64,000 nucleotides of DNA from Caulobacteraceae bacterium (GTDB taxonomy: Bacteria; Pseudomonadota; Alphaproteobacteria; Caulobacterales; Caulobacteraceae): positions 22,783-86,782 of the forward strand of contig CANJRI010000002.1 of assembly GCA_947476555.1 (NCBI GenBank). Direction: 5' to 3'. How positions within the stretch are numbered: position 1 is the stretch's first letter; the number at the start of each line of letters is the position of its first letter. Made by a program: the position numbers and the translations under genes. The notes under the pieces were generated by a model. The model was given only the letters and a program-made list of their open reading frames with translations, did not search any database and was not told the origin of the DNA. Shown piece by piece: positions 51,359 to 61,247 of this stretch.

Positions 51359-52315
51359 ATGGCAGCCGAAACCGGCGCAACGTCTCTCAGCAGACGCAGC
51401 ATAATGGCGCTTGCGGCCACAGCCGCCATCGCCGCGCCGGCCAGGGCGCAGCCTCGGGCTCGTCGTCCGCTGACCGTCCGCACACTTCCCGCCCAGACCC
51501 GCTGGACGGCCGAGCCTGTGCAGGCGCCGGCGACGGAGGGGTTGGCTGATATCCCCGGGGCCAAGCTGTTTTACCGGGATACCGGCGGCTCGGGCGAGCC
51601 GGTGATCCTGCTGCACGCCAGCACCGGCAGCGCCCTGAGCTGGGTCTACCAGCAGCCCGTCCTCGCCCGGGCTGGCTATCGGGTCATCTCCTATTCCCGC
51701 CGTAGCCACTACAGGTCCGAATCCGGCGATCCGGCCAATATGGGCACCGCCGTGGACGACCTCCACAACCTGATCCAGTTCCTGCGGCTGGGCGACCGCC
51801 GCGTCCACCTGCTCGGCACGGCCTATGGTGGGTACACCCCCACGGACTACGTCCTGACCCACCCGGACAAGGTGGCGTCGATCACCTTGTCCAATACGCT
51901 GGGGGGGATGCAGGAGCCCGAATTCAACGCCAAGCAGGCGGCGATCCTGCCGCCGGGCTGGCAGGGCCTGCCAGCCGACTTCCGCGAGCTGAGCGGGGCC
52001 TACCGGGCGATGAACCCCGAGGGCCGCAAGCGCTGGCTGGAGCTGGAGCACATCGCCTTCAAGGCGCCCCAGATTCGCCCGCCGAACCGCAACCCCATGA
52101 CCTGGGCCAACCTGGAGAGGATCCGCACCCCGGCCTTGGTGATGACCGGCGACGCCGACCTCTACCAGCCCCCGCCCCTGATGCGGGAGTACGCCAGCCA
52201 CCTGCAGAACGTGGAGGCCTGTGTGCTGAGCGAGTGCGGCCACTCAGCCTATTGGGAGCAGCCCGACGCCTTCAACGCCACCCTGATCGCCTTCCTGCGC
52301 AAGCACAGGGCCTAA
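51359..52315 (+). CDS. Tat-exported alpha/beta hydrolase-fold protein lacking the nucleophile serine
   Basis: 318 residues. A twin-arginine signal (SLSRRSIMALAATAAIAAPA) precedes an alpha/beta hydrolase domain with EPVILLHASTGSALSW. The nucleophile elbow reads GTAYGG, so position 155 is Ala instead of Ser. The acid (GDADL, about residue 265-267) and His (ECGHSAYWE, His295) are retained. Activity would need another nucleophile or mechanism, so calling it a hydrolase is only a fold statement. Start at 51359 follows GGGGAGGAGG; the frame opens at 51311. Confidence 0.8.
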   Translation: MAAETGATSLSRRSIMALAATAAIAAPARAQPRARRPLTVRTLPAQTRWTAEPVQAPATEGLADIPGAKLFYRDTGGSGEPVILLHASTGSALSWVYQQPVLARAGYRVISYSRRSHYRSESGDPANMGTAVDDLHNLIQFLRLGDRRVHLLGTAYGGYTPTDYVLTHPDKVASITLSNTLGGMQEPEFNAKQAAILPPGWQGLPADFRELSGAYRAMNPEGRKRWLELEHIAFKAPQIRPPNRNPMTWANLERIRTPALVMTGDADLYQPPPLMREYASHLQNVEACVLSECGHSAYWEQPDAFNATLIAFLRKHRA

Positions 52316-52349
52316 CGGCGCCCTCCACCGTGCCCGGAAACTCATTTGG

Positions 52350-52682
52350 CTAGATGGAGAAGCTGACGCCGCAGCCGCAGGAGCTCTTGGCGTTGGGATT
52401 GCGGATCTTGAACTCCGCCCCGGCCAGCTCGTCCACGAAGTCGATCTCCGAGCCCTTCAGCATGACCAGGGAGACCACGTCGACCAGGGCCGCGGCCCCG
52501 TCGCGCTCGACCTTCACGTCGTCGGCCTCGACCGTCTCGACCAGGTCGAACTGGTACTGGAACCCCGAACAGCCGCCGCCTTCCACCGCCACGCGCAGCA
52601 TCATCGGGCGGCCCTCGGCCTGGCCTATGGCCTGGATGCGTCGGGCGGCGGCGGGAGAGAGGGTGACGTCTGCGGTGGTCAT
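52350..52682 (-). CDS. erpA: Iron-sulfur cluster insertion protein, HesB/IscA family (ErpA-like)
   Basis: A 110-residue A-type carrier that delivers Fe-S clusters to target proteins. The three conserved cysteines are in [13 protein letters not shown] and SSCGCGVSF, with [19 protein letters not shown] between. Length and the C-terminal GCGVSFSI fit ErpA/IscA. The start codons of erpA and dgt are divergent and very close, which is why a later dgt start is preferred. Confidence 0.88.
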   Translation of the reverse strand: MTTADVTLSPAAARRIQAIGQAEGRPMMLRVAVEGGGCSGFQYQFDLVETVEADDVKVERDGAAALVDVVSLVMLKGSEIDFVDELAGAEFKIRNPNAKSSCGCGVSFSI

Positions 52683-52750
52683 GGTCGGATAGGGACTATA
52701 TGAGGGCGGCAGGGTCTTTGACCAAGAGCCTTGATTCCAGAAGGGTTTGG

Positions 52751-53911
52751 ATGCCCGCTCGCGCCCCCTACGCCGAACGTCCCGATCACTCGCGCGGCCG
52801 CAAGGTCGTGGAGCCGGAAAGCCGCACCCGCACGGCCTTCGCTAGAGACCGCGACCGGATCATCCATTCGACCGCCTTCCGCCGGCTGAAGGAGAAGACC
52901 CAGGTCTTCGTGGCCCACGAGGGCGACCACTTCCGCACCCGCCTGACCCATTCGCTGGAGGTGGCGCAGATCGCCCGCTCGGTGGCCGGCGCCCTGGGCC
53001 TCGACCCCGATCTCGCCGAGACCATCGCCCTGGCCCACGATCTCGGCCACCCGCCCTTCGGTCACGCCGGCGAGGATGAGCTGAAGGTCCAGATGGAGCG
53101 CTTCGGCGGCTTCGACCACAACGTCCAGACCTTCCGCGTGGTCACCAAGCTGGAGCGCCGCTATCCGCGTTTCGACGGCCTCAACCTCACCTGGGAGACC
53201 CTGGAAGGGGTCATCAAGCACAACGGCCCGGTGACCGACCAGCTGGCCAAGCCCTCCTGGAGCGCCATCAAGGAGTTCGACGCCGACTATGGCCTGCGTC
53301 TGGACACCTGGGCGTCGGCCGAGGCCCAGGTCGCCGCCCTGGCGGACGACATCGCCTACAACAACCACGACGTCGACGACGGGGTGGAGGCGGGCCTGTT
53401 CTTCCTCAAGGAGCTGCTCGACGTGCCCCTGATCGGCCCGCAGGTCCACGGGGCCATGGCCGACTATCCGGACTGCGACCAGCGGATCATCCGCCTGGAG
53501 GCGGTGCGCCGGATGATCGGGGCCATGGTCGAGGACGTCCTGGCCGAGACCGGCCGCCGGTCCGCGACCCTGAAGAGCCCGGAGGAGGTCCGGACCCTCG
53601 GCCACGCGGTCGTCGGCTTCTCCCGCGACATGGTCGAGGACCTGGGTCAGCTCCGCGCCTTCCTGATGGAGCGGATGTACCGGCACTGGAAGGTCAACCG
53701 CACCCGCAGCCAGGCCCGGCGCATCCTCGCCGAGATGTTCCAGCTGTTCATGGCCGAACCGGACGTGCTGCCGGCCGACCTCTACGCCCGGGCCGAGGGC
53801 CGCGACGAGGCCGGCAAGGCGCGGGTCATCTGCGACTACATCGGCAGCATGACCGACCGCTTCGCCATCGAGGAGCACCGCAAGCTGTTCCATCTCGACG
53901 TGCTGGGCTGA
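52751..53911 (+). CDS. dgt: dGTPase-like triphosphohydrolase
   Basis: A 386-residue HD-domain dNTP triphosphohydrolase. [40 protein letters not shown], the HD pair in [16 protein letters not shown], and a distal Asp in [16 protein letters not shown] complete the metal site. Hydrolyses dGTP (or dNTPs) to deoxynucleoside and triphosphate. The start at 52751 ([18 protein letters not shown]) matches family N-termini and leaves room for the erpA/dgt promoters; ATG 52700 is the alternative. Followed after 106 bases by the SPOR gene. Confidence 0.92.
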   Translation: MPARAPYAERPDHSRGRKVVEPESRTRTAFARDRDRIIHSTAFRRLKEKTQVFVAHEGDHFRTRLTHSLEVAQIARSVAGALGLDPDLAETIALAHDLGHPPFGHAGEDELKVQMERFGGFDHNVQTFRVVTKLERRYPRFDGLNLTWETLEGVIKHNGPVTDQLAKPSWSAIKEFDADYGLRLDTWASAEAQVAALADDIAYNNHDVDDGVEAGLFFLKELLDVPLIGPQVHGAMADYPDCDQRIIRLEAVRRMIGAMVEDVLAETGRRSATLKSPEEVRTLGHAVVGFSRDMVEDLGQLRAFLMERMYRHWKVNRTRSQARRILAEMFQLFMAEPDVLPADLYARAEGRDEAGKARVICDYIGSMTDRFAIEEHRKLFHLDVLG

Positions 53912-54017
53912 TCCGAAGTCATATTTCCGCACCGAGCGGCCTGCACAGATCGGAGGGTTCGCTAGACTGGCGCTAGCGGGGCCGCGATTCGCCCGGCCCT
54001 GGTTCGAGGAGGCTTCG

Positions 54018-54812
54018 ATGACCGATCAAGAGCGCGCCGCCTATACGCCTCCGATCCAGGACGCGCCCCTGTCCTTCGACGCCCGCCAGCCGGTGCGCGG
54101 CGCGCGGCCGGTGCCGTTGACGCTGATCATCAGCGTTCTGGTGCTGGCGGGCCTGGTGGCGGCGATTTTCGTCTTCTACCGCTCCGGCGTCCGCCAGGCG
54201 GGACAGGCGCCCGGCATGGTGGGCGAGCCGGTCACCGACATGCGGGGCGCCGCGCCCCCGGAGGCCCAGCCGCAGGACCCCGCCGCCGGCCTGGAGATCT
54301 ACAAGGCCGAGGCGGCGACCGACCCCATGGCCGCCGCCCCGCCGCAGTTCACGTCCCCACCCGAGCAGCCTCAGGCCCGGCCAGCGCCCGTCCCGGTGGT
54401 GGTGACCCCGCCGACCATTCCGCGGACCACCACCCAGCCGGTGGCCGCGCCGATGAAGCCCGCCCTGCCGGCGACGGTCCCTGCCGTCGCGGCGCCCAAG
54501 GTCGCGCCGGCCCCGGTCCAGAAGGCCGCCGCTCCGCCCCCCACGCCCGCGCCCAAGGTGGTGGCGGCGACGGGGGGCGCGGTGGTGCAGGTGGGCGCGG
54601 TCACGTCCCCGGCGCTGGCCGACCGGACCTGGAACGAGGCGGTGTCCGCCGCTCCGGGCCTGGGCGCCGGCAAGGGCAAGAGCGTCGAGCGCATCGAGCG
54701 CGACGGCACGGTGCTCTACCGCACCGGCGTCACCGGTTTCGCCAGCCGCGACGAGGCGACCGCCTTCTGCAACCGCATCAAGGCGGCCGGCAAGAGCTGC
54801 TTCGTCCGGTGA
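54018..54812 (+). CDS. SPOR-domain membrane protein
   Basis: 264 residues: a cytoplasmic N-terminus, one transmembrane helix (LTLIISVLVLAGLVAAIFVFY, about residues 35-55), a long Pro/Ala-rich periplasmic linker, and a C-terminal SPOR domain (VVQVGAVTSPALADRTWNEA through FASRDEATAFCNRIKAAGKS). SPOR domains bind denuded glycan strands at the division septum. Good GGAGG ribosome binding site; the last codon overlaps the GTG of nagZ. The position beside nagZ, scpAB and tatABC is conserved in alphaproteobacteria. Confidence 0.9.
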   Translation: MTDQERAAYTPPIQDAPLSFDARQPVRGARPVPLTLIISVLVLAGLVAAIFVFYRSGVRQAGQAPGMVGEPVTDMRGAAPPEAQPQDPAAGLEIYKAEAATDPMAAAPPQFTSPPEQPQARPAPVPVVVTPPTIPRTTTQPVAAPMKPALPATVPAVAAPKVAPAPVQKAAAPPPTPAPKVVAATGGAVVQVGAVTSPALADRTWNEAVSAAPGLGAGKGKSVERIERDGTVLYRTGVTGFASRDEATAFCNRIKAAGKSCFVR

Positions 54813-55822
54813 CCGCCGCCGCCATCCTTGGCTGCGCGGGCCTGGTCCTGACGCGGGAGGAGACCGCCTTCTTCCGCGATCTCCAGCCCTGGGGCTTCAT
54901 CCTTTTCGCCCGCAACATCGACACCCCGGACCAGGTGCGCGCGCTCACCGCCGCCCTGCGCGCCACGGTCGGCCGGCCCGACGCCCCGATCCTGATCGAC
55001 CAGGAAGGCGGACGGGTCGCCCGTCTCCGTCCGCCCCACTGGCCGGCCTATCCGCCGGGCAAGGCCTATGGCGAGGTCGCCGAGGCCCAGCGCCGCGAGA
55101 TCACCCGGTTGGGCGCCCGGCTGATCGCCCACGACCTCGCCGCCCTGGGGATCAACGTGGACTGCGTGCCGGTGCTCGACGTGCCCGACCCACAAGGCCA
55201 CGAGATCATCGGCGACCGCGCCTATGGCCAGACGCCCGAGCAGGTGGCGCTCCTGGGCCGCGCCGCCGCCGAGGGGCTGATCGCCGGCGGTGTCCTGCCG
55301 GTCATCAAGCACATCCCCGGCCATGGCCGCGCCCAGGCCGACAGCCACCTGGAGCTGCCGGTGGTGGACGCTCCGCTGAAGGATCTCGACGCCCGCGACT
55401 TCGCCCCATTCCGGGTCCTGTCGGACATGCCCATGGCGATGACCGCCCACGTCATCTACTCGGCTCTCGACGCCAAGCGGCCGGCGACGACCTCCAAGAC
55501 GGTCATGCGCCAGGTGATCCGCGGCTCGATCGGCTTCGACGGCCTGGTGATGAGCGACGACCTTTCCATGAAGGCGCTCAGCGGCGGCTTCACCGCCCGG
55601 GCCAAGGCGTCGCTCGCGGCCGGCTGCGACGTGGTCCTGCACTGCAACGGCGACATGGCTGAGATGAAGGCGGTGGCCAAGGGCGTGAAGCCCCTCAAGG
55701 GCAAGGCCGCGCGCCGCGCCGACGCCGCCCTCGCGCGGCTGGCCCGCGCGCCGGAGCCCTTTGACGCCGCGGCGGGGCGCACGCGCCTCGAGGGGGCTCT
55801 CGCCGGGATATGGCCGGCGTGA
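54809..55822 (+). CDS. nagZ: Beta-N-acetylhexosaminidase (peptidoglycan recycling)
   Basis: A 337-residue GH3 enzyme removing GlcNAc from muropeptides in the cytosol. DQEGGRVARLRPPHWPAYPP, the KHIPGHGRAQADSHLELP substrate loop, AHVIYSALD, and the nucleophile Asp in GLVMSDDLSMKALSG. GTG start overlaps the SPOR gene (GTGA) and its 3' end overlaps scpA by 13 bases. Confidence 0.95.
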   Translation: MTAAAILGCAGLVLTREETAFFRDLQPWGFILFARNIDTPDQVRALTAALRATVGRPDAPILIDQEGGRVARLRPPHWPAYPPGKAYGEVAEAQRREITRLGARLIAHDLAALGINVDCVPVLDVPDPQGHEIIGDRAYGQTPEQVALLGRAAAEGLIAGGVLPVIKHIPGHGRAQADSHLELPVVDAPLKDLDARDFAPFRVLSDMPMAMTAHVIYSALDAKRPATTSKTVMRQVIRGSIGFDGLVMSDDLSMKALSGGFTARAKASLAAGCDVVLHCNGDMAEMKAVAKGVKPLKGKAARRADAALARLARAPEPFDAAAGRTRLEGALAGIWPA

Positions 55823-56625
55823 GCGAGCCCTTCCAGCCCAACCTCGACTTCGCCGCCCAGGCCATGTCGGTCCCGGACGGGGAGGGGCTGGTCGTCGATC
55901 TGGAGGGCTACGAGGGCCCGCTCCACGTCCTGCTGATGCTGGCGCGCACCCAGAAGGTGGATCTGCTCAAGCTCTCGATCCTGAAGCTGGCCGAGCAATA
56001 CCTGGCCTTCGTGCAGGAGGCCCGCCGGCGCAACTTCGCCCTGGCCGCCGACTACCTGGTGATGGCCGCCTGGCTGGCCTACCTGAAATCGCGCCTTCTG
56101 CTGCCGAAACCCGAGCAGCCCGAGGCCGAGGAGCCGCCCGCCGAGGAGATGGCCGCGCGCCTGGCCTTCCGCCTGGCCAAGCTGGAGACCATGCGCGCCG
56201 CCGCCGAGGCTCTGATGGCCCGCCCGCAGCTTGGACGGGATGTCTTCGTGCGCGGCGATCCGCAGGCCATCCGCGTGATCCCGTCCGGCCGCATCGAGGG
56301 CAACCTGATGGACCTGATGAGCGCCTACGTCGGTCAGCGCCGCAAGGCGAGCGACCGCCACTACACCCCTGCCACGCCGCACACCTATCCGCTGGAGGAC
56401 GCCCGCGAGCGCCTGCGTCGCCTGCTGCCCGAACTCGAACGCTGGACGCCGCTGAGCGGGGTCGCGCCCATGGCCGCGCCGGGCGCCGGCCCGAGCCGGG
56501 CCTCGTACCTGGCCTCGACCCTCTCGGCGAGCCTGGAGCTGGTCAAGGAAGGCGCCCTGGAGGCCCGCCAGCTGGAAGCCTTCGCCGATCTCTACCTGCG
56601 CGCCACATTGGAGGCCGTGCCATGA
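55810..56625 (+). CDS. scpA: Segregation and condensation protein A (kleisin)
   Basis: A 271-residue ScpA linking SMC heads. LEGYEGPLHVLLMLARTQKV, KLSILKLAEQYLAFVQEARR, YLVMAAWLAYLKSRLLLPKP and the C-terminal winged helix with ASTLSASLELVKEGALEARQ plus FADLYLRA. The acidic linker (AEEPPAEEMAARLAF) is typical. Start ATG at 55810 lies inside nagZ; a GTG three codons on is possible. ATGA overlap with scpB. Confidence 0.95.
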   Translation: MAGVSEPFQPNLDFAAQAMSVPDGEGLVVDLEGYEGPLHVLLMLARTQKVDLLKLSILKLAEQYLAFVQEARRRNFALAADYLVMAAWLAYLKSRLLLPKPEQPEAEEPPAEEMAARLAFRLAKLETMRAAAEALMARPQLGRDVFVRGDPQAIRVIPSGRIEGNLMDLMSAYVGQRRKASDRHYTPATPHTYPLEDARERLRRLLPELERWTPLSGVAPMAAPGAGPSRASYLASTLSASLELVKEGALEARQLEAFADLYLRATLEAVP

Positions 56626-57266
56626 GCGACCGCCTGGAAACCGCCCGCGAGATCGAGGCGCTGCTGTTCGCCGCCGCCGGTCCGCTCACCGCGGCCGATC
56701 TCGCCGGTCGCCTGCCGGAAGGCGCGGACGTCGCCGGCGCGCTGCAGGAACTGGCGGCCCGCTATGAGGGCCGGGGCGTGGTCCTCGCCGAGATCGCGGG
56801 CGGATGGCGCTTCCAGACGGCCCAGGACCTGGCCTGGTTGATGACGGAGGAGCGCACCGAGCCGCGCCGTCTCTCCCGCGCCGCCCAGGAGACCCTGGCG
56901 ATCATCGCCTACCATCAGCCGGTCACCCGGGCCGAGATCGAGGCCGTGCGCGGGGTCCAGGCCAGCCGCGGCACCCTCGATGTCCTGCTGGAGCTCGGCC
57001 TGGTGCGGATGCGCGGCCGCCGCCGCACGCCCGGCCGCCCCGTGACCTTCGGCACCACCGACGCCTTCCTGGAGCACTACGGCCTGGCGGCGCTGGCCGA
57101 CCTGCCGGGCATGGCCGAGATGAAGGTCGCCGGCCTGCTTTCGATGGACTTGCCGTCCGACTTCTCGGTCCCGGACCCGAGCCTCGCCGCCGCCGACGAA
57201 GACCCCCTGGAGGAGGGGGACACCCCGCAGTTCCATGTCGATTTCCTGGGCGAGGAGGGGGCCTGA
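56622..57266 (+). CDS. scpB: Segregation and condensation protein B
   Basis: A 214-residue protein with two winged helices that dimerises and binds ScpA in the SMC condensin. REIEALLFAAAGPLTAADLA, GGWRFQTAQDLAWLM, LSRAAQETLAIIAYHQPVTR with AEIEAVRG, LLELGLVRMRGRRRTPGRPV and FGTTDAFLEHYGLAALADLP. The acidic C-terminal tail (EDPLEEGDTPQFHV) is common in alphaproteobacterial copies. 175 bases separate it from tatA. Confidence 0.95.
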   Translation: MSDRLETAREIEALLFAAAGPLTAADLAGRLPEGADVAGALQELAARYEGRGVVLAEIAGGWRFQTAQDLAWLMTEERTEPRRLSRAAQETLAIIAYHQPVTRAEIEAVRGVQASRGTLDVLLELGLVRMRGRRRTPGRPVTFGTTDAFLEHYGLAALADLPGMAEMKVAGLLSMDLPSDFSVPDPSLAAADEDPLEEGDTPQFHVDFLGEEGA

Positions 57267-57441
57267 GCCTCGCGGCCATTGGCAAGGCCGGTGGCCGATG
57301 CTACTTAGGAACCGTTGGCAAGCGGCGTCGATTGTCTCCGCCGCTACGGTCAAGACGCTCCGACGTCACGGCTCGTCAGCGATCTCGCTCTACCATGAGC
57401 CCTGACTCCCGTCGGGGCGACGTTTAGGGAGTTTAGGCCCA

Positions 57442-57651
57442 ATGGGCAGCTTTTCCATCTGGCACTGGCTGATCGTCGGCGTGATCGTTCTTCTGCTCTT
57501 CGGGGGGCGCGGCAAGCTGTCGGGCCTCATGGGCGACGCGGCCAAGGGTGTGCGCGCCTTCAAGGAAGGCCTGAAGGGCGAAGGCGAAGGCGAAGCCGAC
57601 AAGGCTGAGACCAAAAAGCCGATCACCAAGGATGACGAGGCGCGCGGCTAA
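57442..57651 (+). CDS. tatA: Twin-arginine translocase subunit TatA
   Basis: 69 residues: a short N-terminus ([18 protein letters not shown], one membrane helix), then the FGxxKL-like hinge ([17 protein letters not shown]), an amphipathic helix and a charged Lys/Glu tail. Oligomerises to allow passage of folded proteins. First of tatABC; its clients in this window probably include the Tat-signal hydrolase at 51.4 kb. Promoter likely in the 175 bases upstream. Confidence 0.93.
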   Translation: MGSFSIWHWLIVGVIVLLLFGGRGKLSGLMGDAAKGVRAFKEGLKGEGEGEADKAETKKPITKDDEARG

Positions 57652-57719
57652 CGCCGTCTCCAATGTTTCCACCAACGCCGGCCGCCTGAGCGTGGCCGGC
57701 GCTCGCGTCTAGGCTTCAC

Positions 57720-58241
57720 ATGCTTCCAGACATCGGCGGCACGGAAATCCTGGTCATCGCCGTCGTGGCCTTGATCGTGGTGGGTCCTAAGGACCTGCCT
57801 GGCCTGCTGCGCAAGATCGGGGCCTTCACCGCGAAGCTCCGGGGTATGGCGGCGGATTTCCGTTCCAGCTTCGACGACATGGCTCGCCAGTCCGAACTGG
57901 ATGACCTGCGCAAGCAGGTCGAGGCGCTGCGCCACGGCGAGCTCGCCGAACTCGGCGAGGACGCTCGGGCCGCCGTGGCCGAGATCGAGCACGATCTTGC
58001 CGGCGCCGGCGTCGATCTCGACATCCCGGCCTATCAATATAACCCGCCGTCTGACCCCGACCCCGCCAAGCCGGCCCGCAAGCCGCGCGCAGCCAAAGCC
58101 GCCGCCAAGCCGGCCGCCAAGGTCGCCGCCAAACCCGCCGCCAAGGTGAAGATCAGCGCCGCGCCCAAGGCGGCGGCGCCTGCCGAGGCCGCGCCGAAGA
58201 AGGCCGCCGCCCGCGCCAAGCCCTCAAAGGCCGCCGGATGA
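57720..58241 (+). CDS. tatB: Twin-arginine translocase subunit TatB
   Basis: 173 residues beginning [20 protein letters not shown] with the TatB-type acidic residue in the N-terminal membrane helix, then [16 protein letters not shown] and an amphipathic helix with [18 protein letters not shown]. The C-terminal 70 residues are a Lys/Ala/Pro-rich low-complexity tail ([14 protein letters not shown]). Forms the substrate receptor with TatC. ATGA overlap with tatC. Confidence 0.92.
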   Translation: MLPDIGGTEILVIAVVALIVVGPKDLPGLLRKIGAFTAKLRGMAADFRSSFDDMARQSELDDLRKQVEALRHGELAELGEDARAAVAEIEHDLAGAGVDLDIPAYQYNPPSDPDPAKPARKPRAAKAAAKPAAKVAAKPAAKVKISAAPKAAAPAEAAPKKAAARAKPSKAAG

Positions 58242-59128
58242 GCCTTCCCGAGGACGAGTCCGAGATCGAGGCCTCGCGCGCTCCGCTGCTCGACCATCTC
58301 ATCGAGCTGCGCAAGCGGTTGATCATGTGCGTGGCGGCGGTGGTTGTCGGCTTCGGCCTCTGCTTCGCCTTCGCCGACCCGCTCTACGAATTGCTGTTGC
58401 GGCCCTATGTCATGGCCACGCAGATCTATGCCTCCGGCAGCGCGAACCATACCGCCGGCGCCTTCGACCTCCTGCTCACCCAGCTGGGCGTCAAGGCCCC
58501 CCCGCCGATCACCGAGACCCTGCGGCTGCAGTTCACCGCGCCGCTGGAGTTCTTCTTCACCAAGCTGAAGCTGGCCGGCTTCGGCGCGGTGGCCCTGACC
58601 TTCCCGGTCCTGGCCTGGCAGGTCTACGCCTTCGTGGCGCCGGGCCTCTACAAGCGCGAACGCCGGGCCTTCCTGCCGTTCCTGCTGGCCGCGCCGCTCC
58701 TGTTCCTGACCGGCACCGCCCTGGTCTACTACGTGATCCTGCCCTTCGTGCTGTGGTTCTCGCTCTCCCAGCAGATGATCGGCGCCGGCGTCGCCGTGGA
58801 GCTGATCCCGAAGGTCTCAGAGTACCTGACCCTGGTGACCACCCTGCTGATGGCCTTCGGGCTCTGCTTCCAGTTGCCGGTGGTGCTGACCCTGCTCGGC
58901 CAGGCCGGGATCGTCAGCTCCGAGGCGCTGCGGGGCGGTCGCCGCTACGCCATCGTCGGCGTTTTCGTGGTGGCCGCCGTCGTCACGCCGCCCGATCCGA
59001 TCAGCCAGACCATGCTCGCGATCCCGATCATCCTGCTCTACGAGATCTCGATCTGGTGCGTGCGTCTCATCGAGCGTCGGCGGGCCAGGGAAGACGCAGC
59101 CGCCGGCACGGACGTGGTCACCACCTAG
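58238..59128 (+). CDS. tatC: Twin-arginine translocase subunit TatC
   Basis: A 296-residue, six-helix integral membrane protein. [20 protein letters not shown] at the start, the conserved second-helix area with [40 protein letters not shown], and [20 protein letters not shown], all TatC hallmarks. It recognises twin-arginine signals. The ORF is coupled to tatB and is followed by a 65-base gap to serS. Confidence 0.95.
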   Translation: MSLPEDESEIEASRAPLLDHLIELRKRLIMCVAAVVVGFGLCFAFADPLYELLLRPYVMATQIYASGSANHTAGAFDLLLTQLGVKAPPPITETLRLQFTAPLEFFFTKLKLAGFGAVALTFPVLAWQVYAFVAPGLYKRERRAFLPFLLAAPLLFLTGTALVYYVILPFVLWFSLSQQMIGAGVAVELIPKVSEYLTLVTTLLMAFGLCFQLPVVLTLLGQAGIVSSEALRGGRRYAIVGVFVVAAVVTPPDPISQTMLAIPIILLYEISIWCVRLIERRRAREDAAAGTDVVTT

Positions 59129-59164
59129 CCGGGGCTTCCCCGCTCCCTCGACGCGCTCTAGAGA

Positions 59165-59190
59165 GGGCCGCTAACCCCCAAAAGCGGCCC
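59165..59190 (+). promoter_or_regulatory. Hairpin over the serS ribosome-binding region
   Basis: GGGCCGCT-AACCCCCAAA-AGCGGCCC is a perfect 8-bp GC-rich stem ending three bases before the serS ATG. No Shine-Dalgarno sequence is visible between it and the start, so it could limit serS translation, or terminate some tatC transcripts, though it has no T-tract. Confidence 0.45.
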
Positions 59191-59193
59191 CCA

Positions 59194-60474
59194 ATGCACG
59201 ACATCCGAGCCATTCGCGAAAACCCGGAGCTTTACGAGCAAGCCTGGGCGGCGAAGGGCTCCGCCGGCAAGGTGGCCGAGGTTGTCGCACTGGATGCTGA
59301 GTTCAGGCGGCTACAATTGTCCCTTCAGTCGTCCCAAGCGGATCGCAACGAACTTTCGAAAAAGGTCGGCCTGGCGAAGGCTCAGAAGCGCGACGAGGAA
59401 GCAGAGACCCTCATTGCCGAGGTGGAGCGGGTTAAGGCTCGGATCGCTCGCGAGACATCGAACGAACAGGTGGTGGGCGCGAAGCTGAACGAGGTTCTGG
59501 CCGCCCTGCCGAACATCCCCGCGCTGGACGTGCCCCCCGGCCCGGACGAAACCGCCAACGTCGAGGTCCGCCGCTGGGGCGAGCCCTTCGCCATCTCCGC
59601 GCCCAAGGATCACGTCGACCTGGGCGAGGGCCTCTCGCTGATGGACTTCGAGGCCGCGGTCCGGATGAGCGGCTCGCGCTTTGTGGTCCTGAAGGGCGAG
59701 TTGGCCCGGCTGGAACGGGCCCTCGGTCAGTTCATGCTCGACATCCAGACCCGCGAGCATGGCTACCTGGAGGTCAGCCCGCCCGTGCTGGTGCGGGGCG
59801 AGGCCCTGTTCGGCACCGGCCAGCTGCCGAAGTTCGCCGACGACCTGTTTCACACCGCCGACGACCGCTGGCTGATCCCCACCGCCGAGGTCTCGCTCAC
59901 CAACCTGGTCCGCGAGCAGATCACCGCCGAGGATCAGCTGGCGCTCCGCCTGACCGCGCTCACCCACTGCTTCCGCGCCGAGGCGGGCGCTTCCGGGCGC
60001 GACACCCGGGGCATGATCCGCCAGCACCAGTTCCAGAAGGTCGAGCTGGTCTCGATCACCACGCCCGAGCAGTCCAACGACGAGCATGAGCGGATGGTCG
60101 GTTGCGCCGAAGCCATCCTGAAGCGGCTGGAGCTGCCGTTCCGGACCATGCTGCTGTGCGCCGGCGACATGGGCTTCTCCGCCCGCAAGACCTACGATCT
60201 GGAAGTCTGGCTGCCCTCCGAGGGCCGCTACCGCGAGATCAGCTCCTGCTCCAACTGCGGAGACTTCCAGGCCCGGCGCATGGACGCGCGCTTCAAGAGG
60301 GCTGGCGAGAAGGGGACCCAGTTCGTCCACACCCTCAACGGCTCGGGCCTCGCTGTCGGCCGCACCCTGGTGGCCCTGATGGAGAACTATCAGGACGAGG
60401 GCGGCCGGATCGCCATTCCCCAGATGCTGCAGGGCTATATGGGCGGGCTCACCCACATCGGGGGAGGGCGGTGA
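59194..60474 (+). CDS. serS: Seryl-tRNA synthetase
   Basis: A 426-residue class II synthetase. N-terminal coiled-coil arm (about residues 30-105), motif 2 region [20 protein letters not shown] followed by QFQKVEL, the [14 protein letters not shown] segment ([20 protein letters not shown]), and motif 3 [18 protein letters not shown]. Charges tRNA-Ser in the cytosol. The codon choice in the first 100 codons is less GC-biased than the rest (AAT-, TTG-, ACA-type codons), hinting at recombination or selection there. GTGA overlap with surE. Confidence 0.95.
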   Translation: MHDIRAIRENPELYEQAWAAKGSAGKVAEVVALDAEFRRLQLSLQSSQADRNELSKKVGLAKAQKRDEEAETLIAEVERVKARIARETSNEQVVGAKLNEVLAALPNIPALDVPPGPDETANVEVRRWGEPFAISAPKDHVDLGEGLSLMDFEAAVRMSGSRFVVLKGELARLERALGQFMLDIQTREHGYLEVSPPVLVRGEALFGTGQLPKFADDLFHTADDRWLIPTAEVSLTNLVREQITAEDQLALRLTALTHCFRAEAGASGRDTRGMIRQHQFQKVELVSITTPEQSNDEHERMVGCAEAILKRLELPFRTMLLCAGDMGFSARKTYDLEVWLPSEGRYREISSCSNCGDFQARRMDARFKRAGEKGTQFVHTLNGSGLAVGRTLVALMENYQDEGGRIAIPQMLQGYMGGLTHIGGGR

Positions 60475-61247
60475 GGATACTCCTCACCAACGACGACGGG
60501 ATCAACGCCGCGGGCCTCGCCGCCCTCGAGCGGATCGCCGGCCAGCTATCCGACGACGTCTGGGTCTGCGCGCCCGAGTATGAACAGTCCGGCGCCAGCC
60601 GGGCGCTGACCCTGGCCGAACCGATCCGGGTGCGGGCCATCGGCGAGCGGCGGTTCTCCACCACGGGCACGCCCACCGATTGCGTGATGCTCGGCATCCA
60701 CGAGCTGGTGAAGGGGGCAAAGCCGGACCTGGTGCTCTCCGGGGTCAACCGCGGCGCCAACCTCGGCGAGGACGTGACCATGTCGGGCACCGTGGCGGGG
60801 GCCATCGAGGGGATGGCGCTGGGCGTGCCCTCCATCGCTATGTCCCAGGCCGGCCACGTGGAGGCCGGGACCGACTTCGCGGTGGCGGAGGCCCACGGCC
60901 CGGGGATCATCCGCCGCCTGATGGAGCTCGGCTGGCCGGCCGACGTGGTGCTCAACGTCAATTTCCCCGGCGGCGCGCCCGAGGCGGTCACCGAGGTCGA
61001 GGTCACCCGCCAGGGCTTCCGCGACATCCAGGTGCGCCATCCCGAGCGTCGCACGGACATGCGCGGCTACGACTACTACTGGATCGGCTTTCGCCAGGAC
61101 CGGTCCGAGCCACCGGAAGGCACCGACCTTCGCGCCTTCTCAGAGGGCCGCGTCTCGGTCACCCCACTGCATATCGACCTGACCCACGCGCCCACGGTGC
61201 GCGACCTGAAGGGCCGCCTGGGCGGCGCCCTGCCGAGGTTGGCATGA
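60471..61247 (+). CDS. surE: 5'/3'-nucleotidase SurE
   Basis: A 258-residue metal-dependent phosphatase acting on nucleoside monophosphates. [20 protein letters not shown] carries the DD metal ligands; [49 protein letters not shown] with GTVAGAIEG, and [11 protein letters not shown] are family signatures. GTG start overlapping the serS stop, with GGGGAGGG upstream. ATGA overlap with pcm. Confidence 0.95.
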   Translation: MRILLTNDDGINAAGLAALERIAGQLSDDVWVCAPEYEQSGASRALTLAEPIRVRAIGERRFSTTGTPTDCVMLGIHELVKGAKPDLVLSGVNRGANLGEDVTMSGTVAGAIEGMALGVPSIAMSQAGHVEAGTDFAVAEAHGPGIIRRLMELGWPADVVLNVNFPGGAPEAVTEVEVTRQGFRDIQVRHPERRTDMRGYDYYWIGFRQDRSEPPEGTDLRAFSEGRVSVTPLHIDLTHAPTVRDLKGRLGGALPRLA

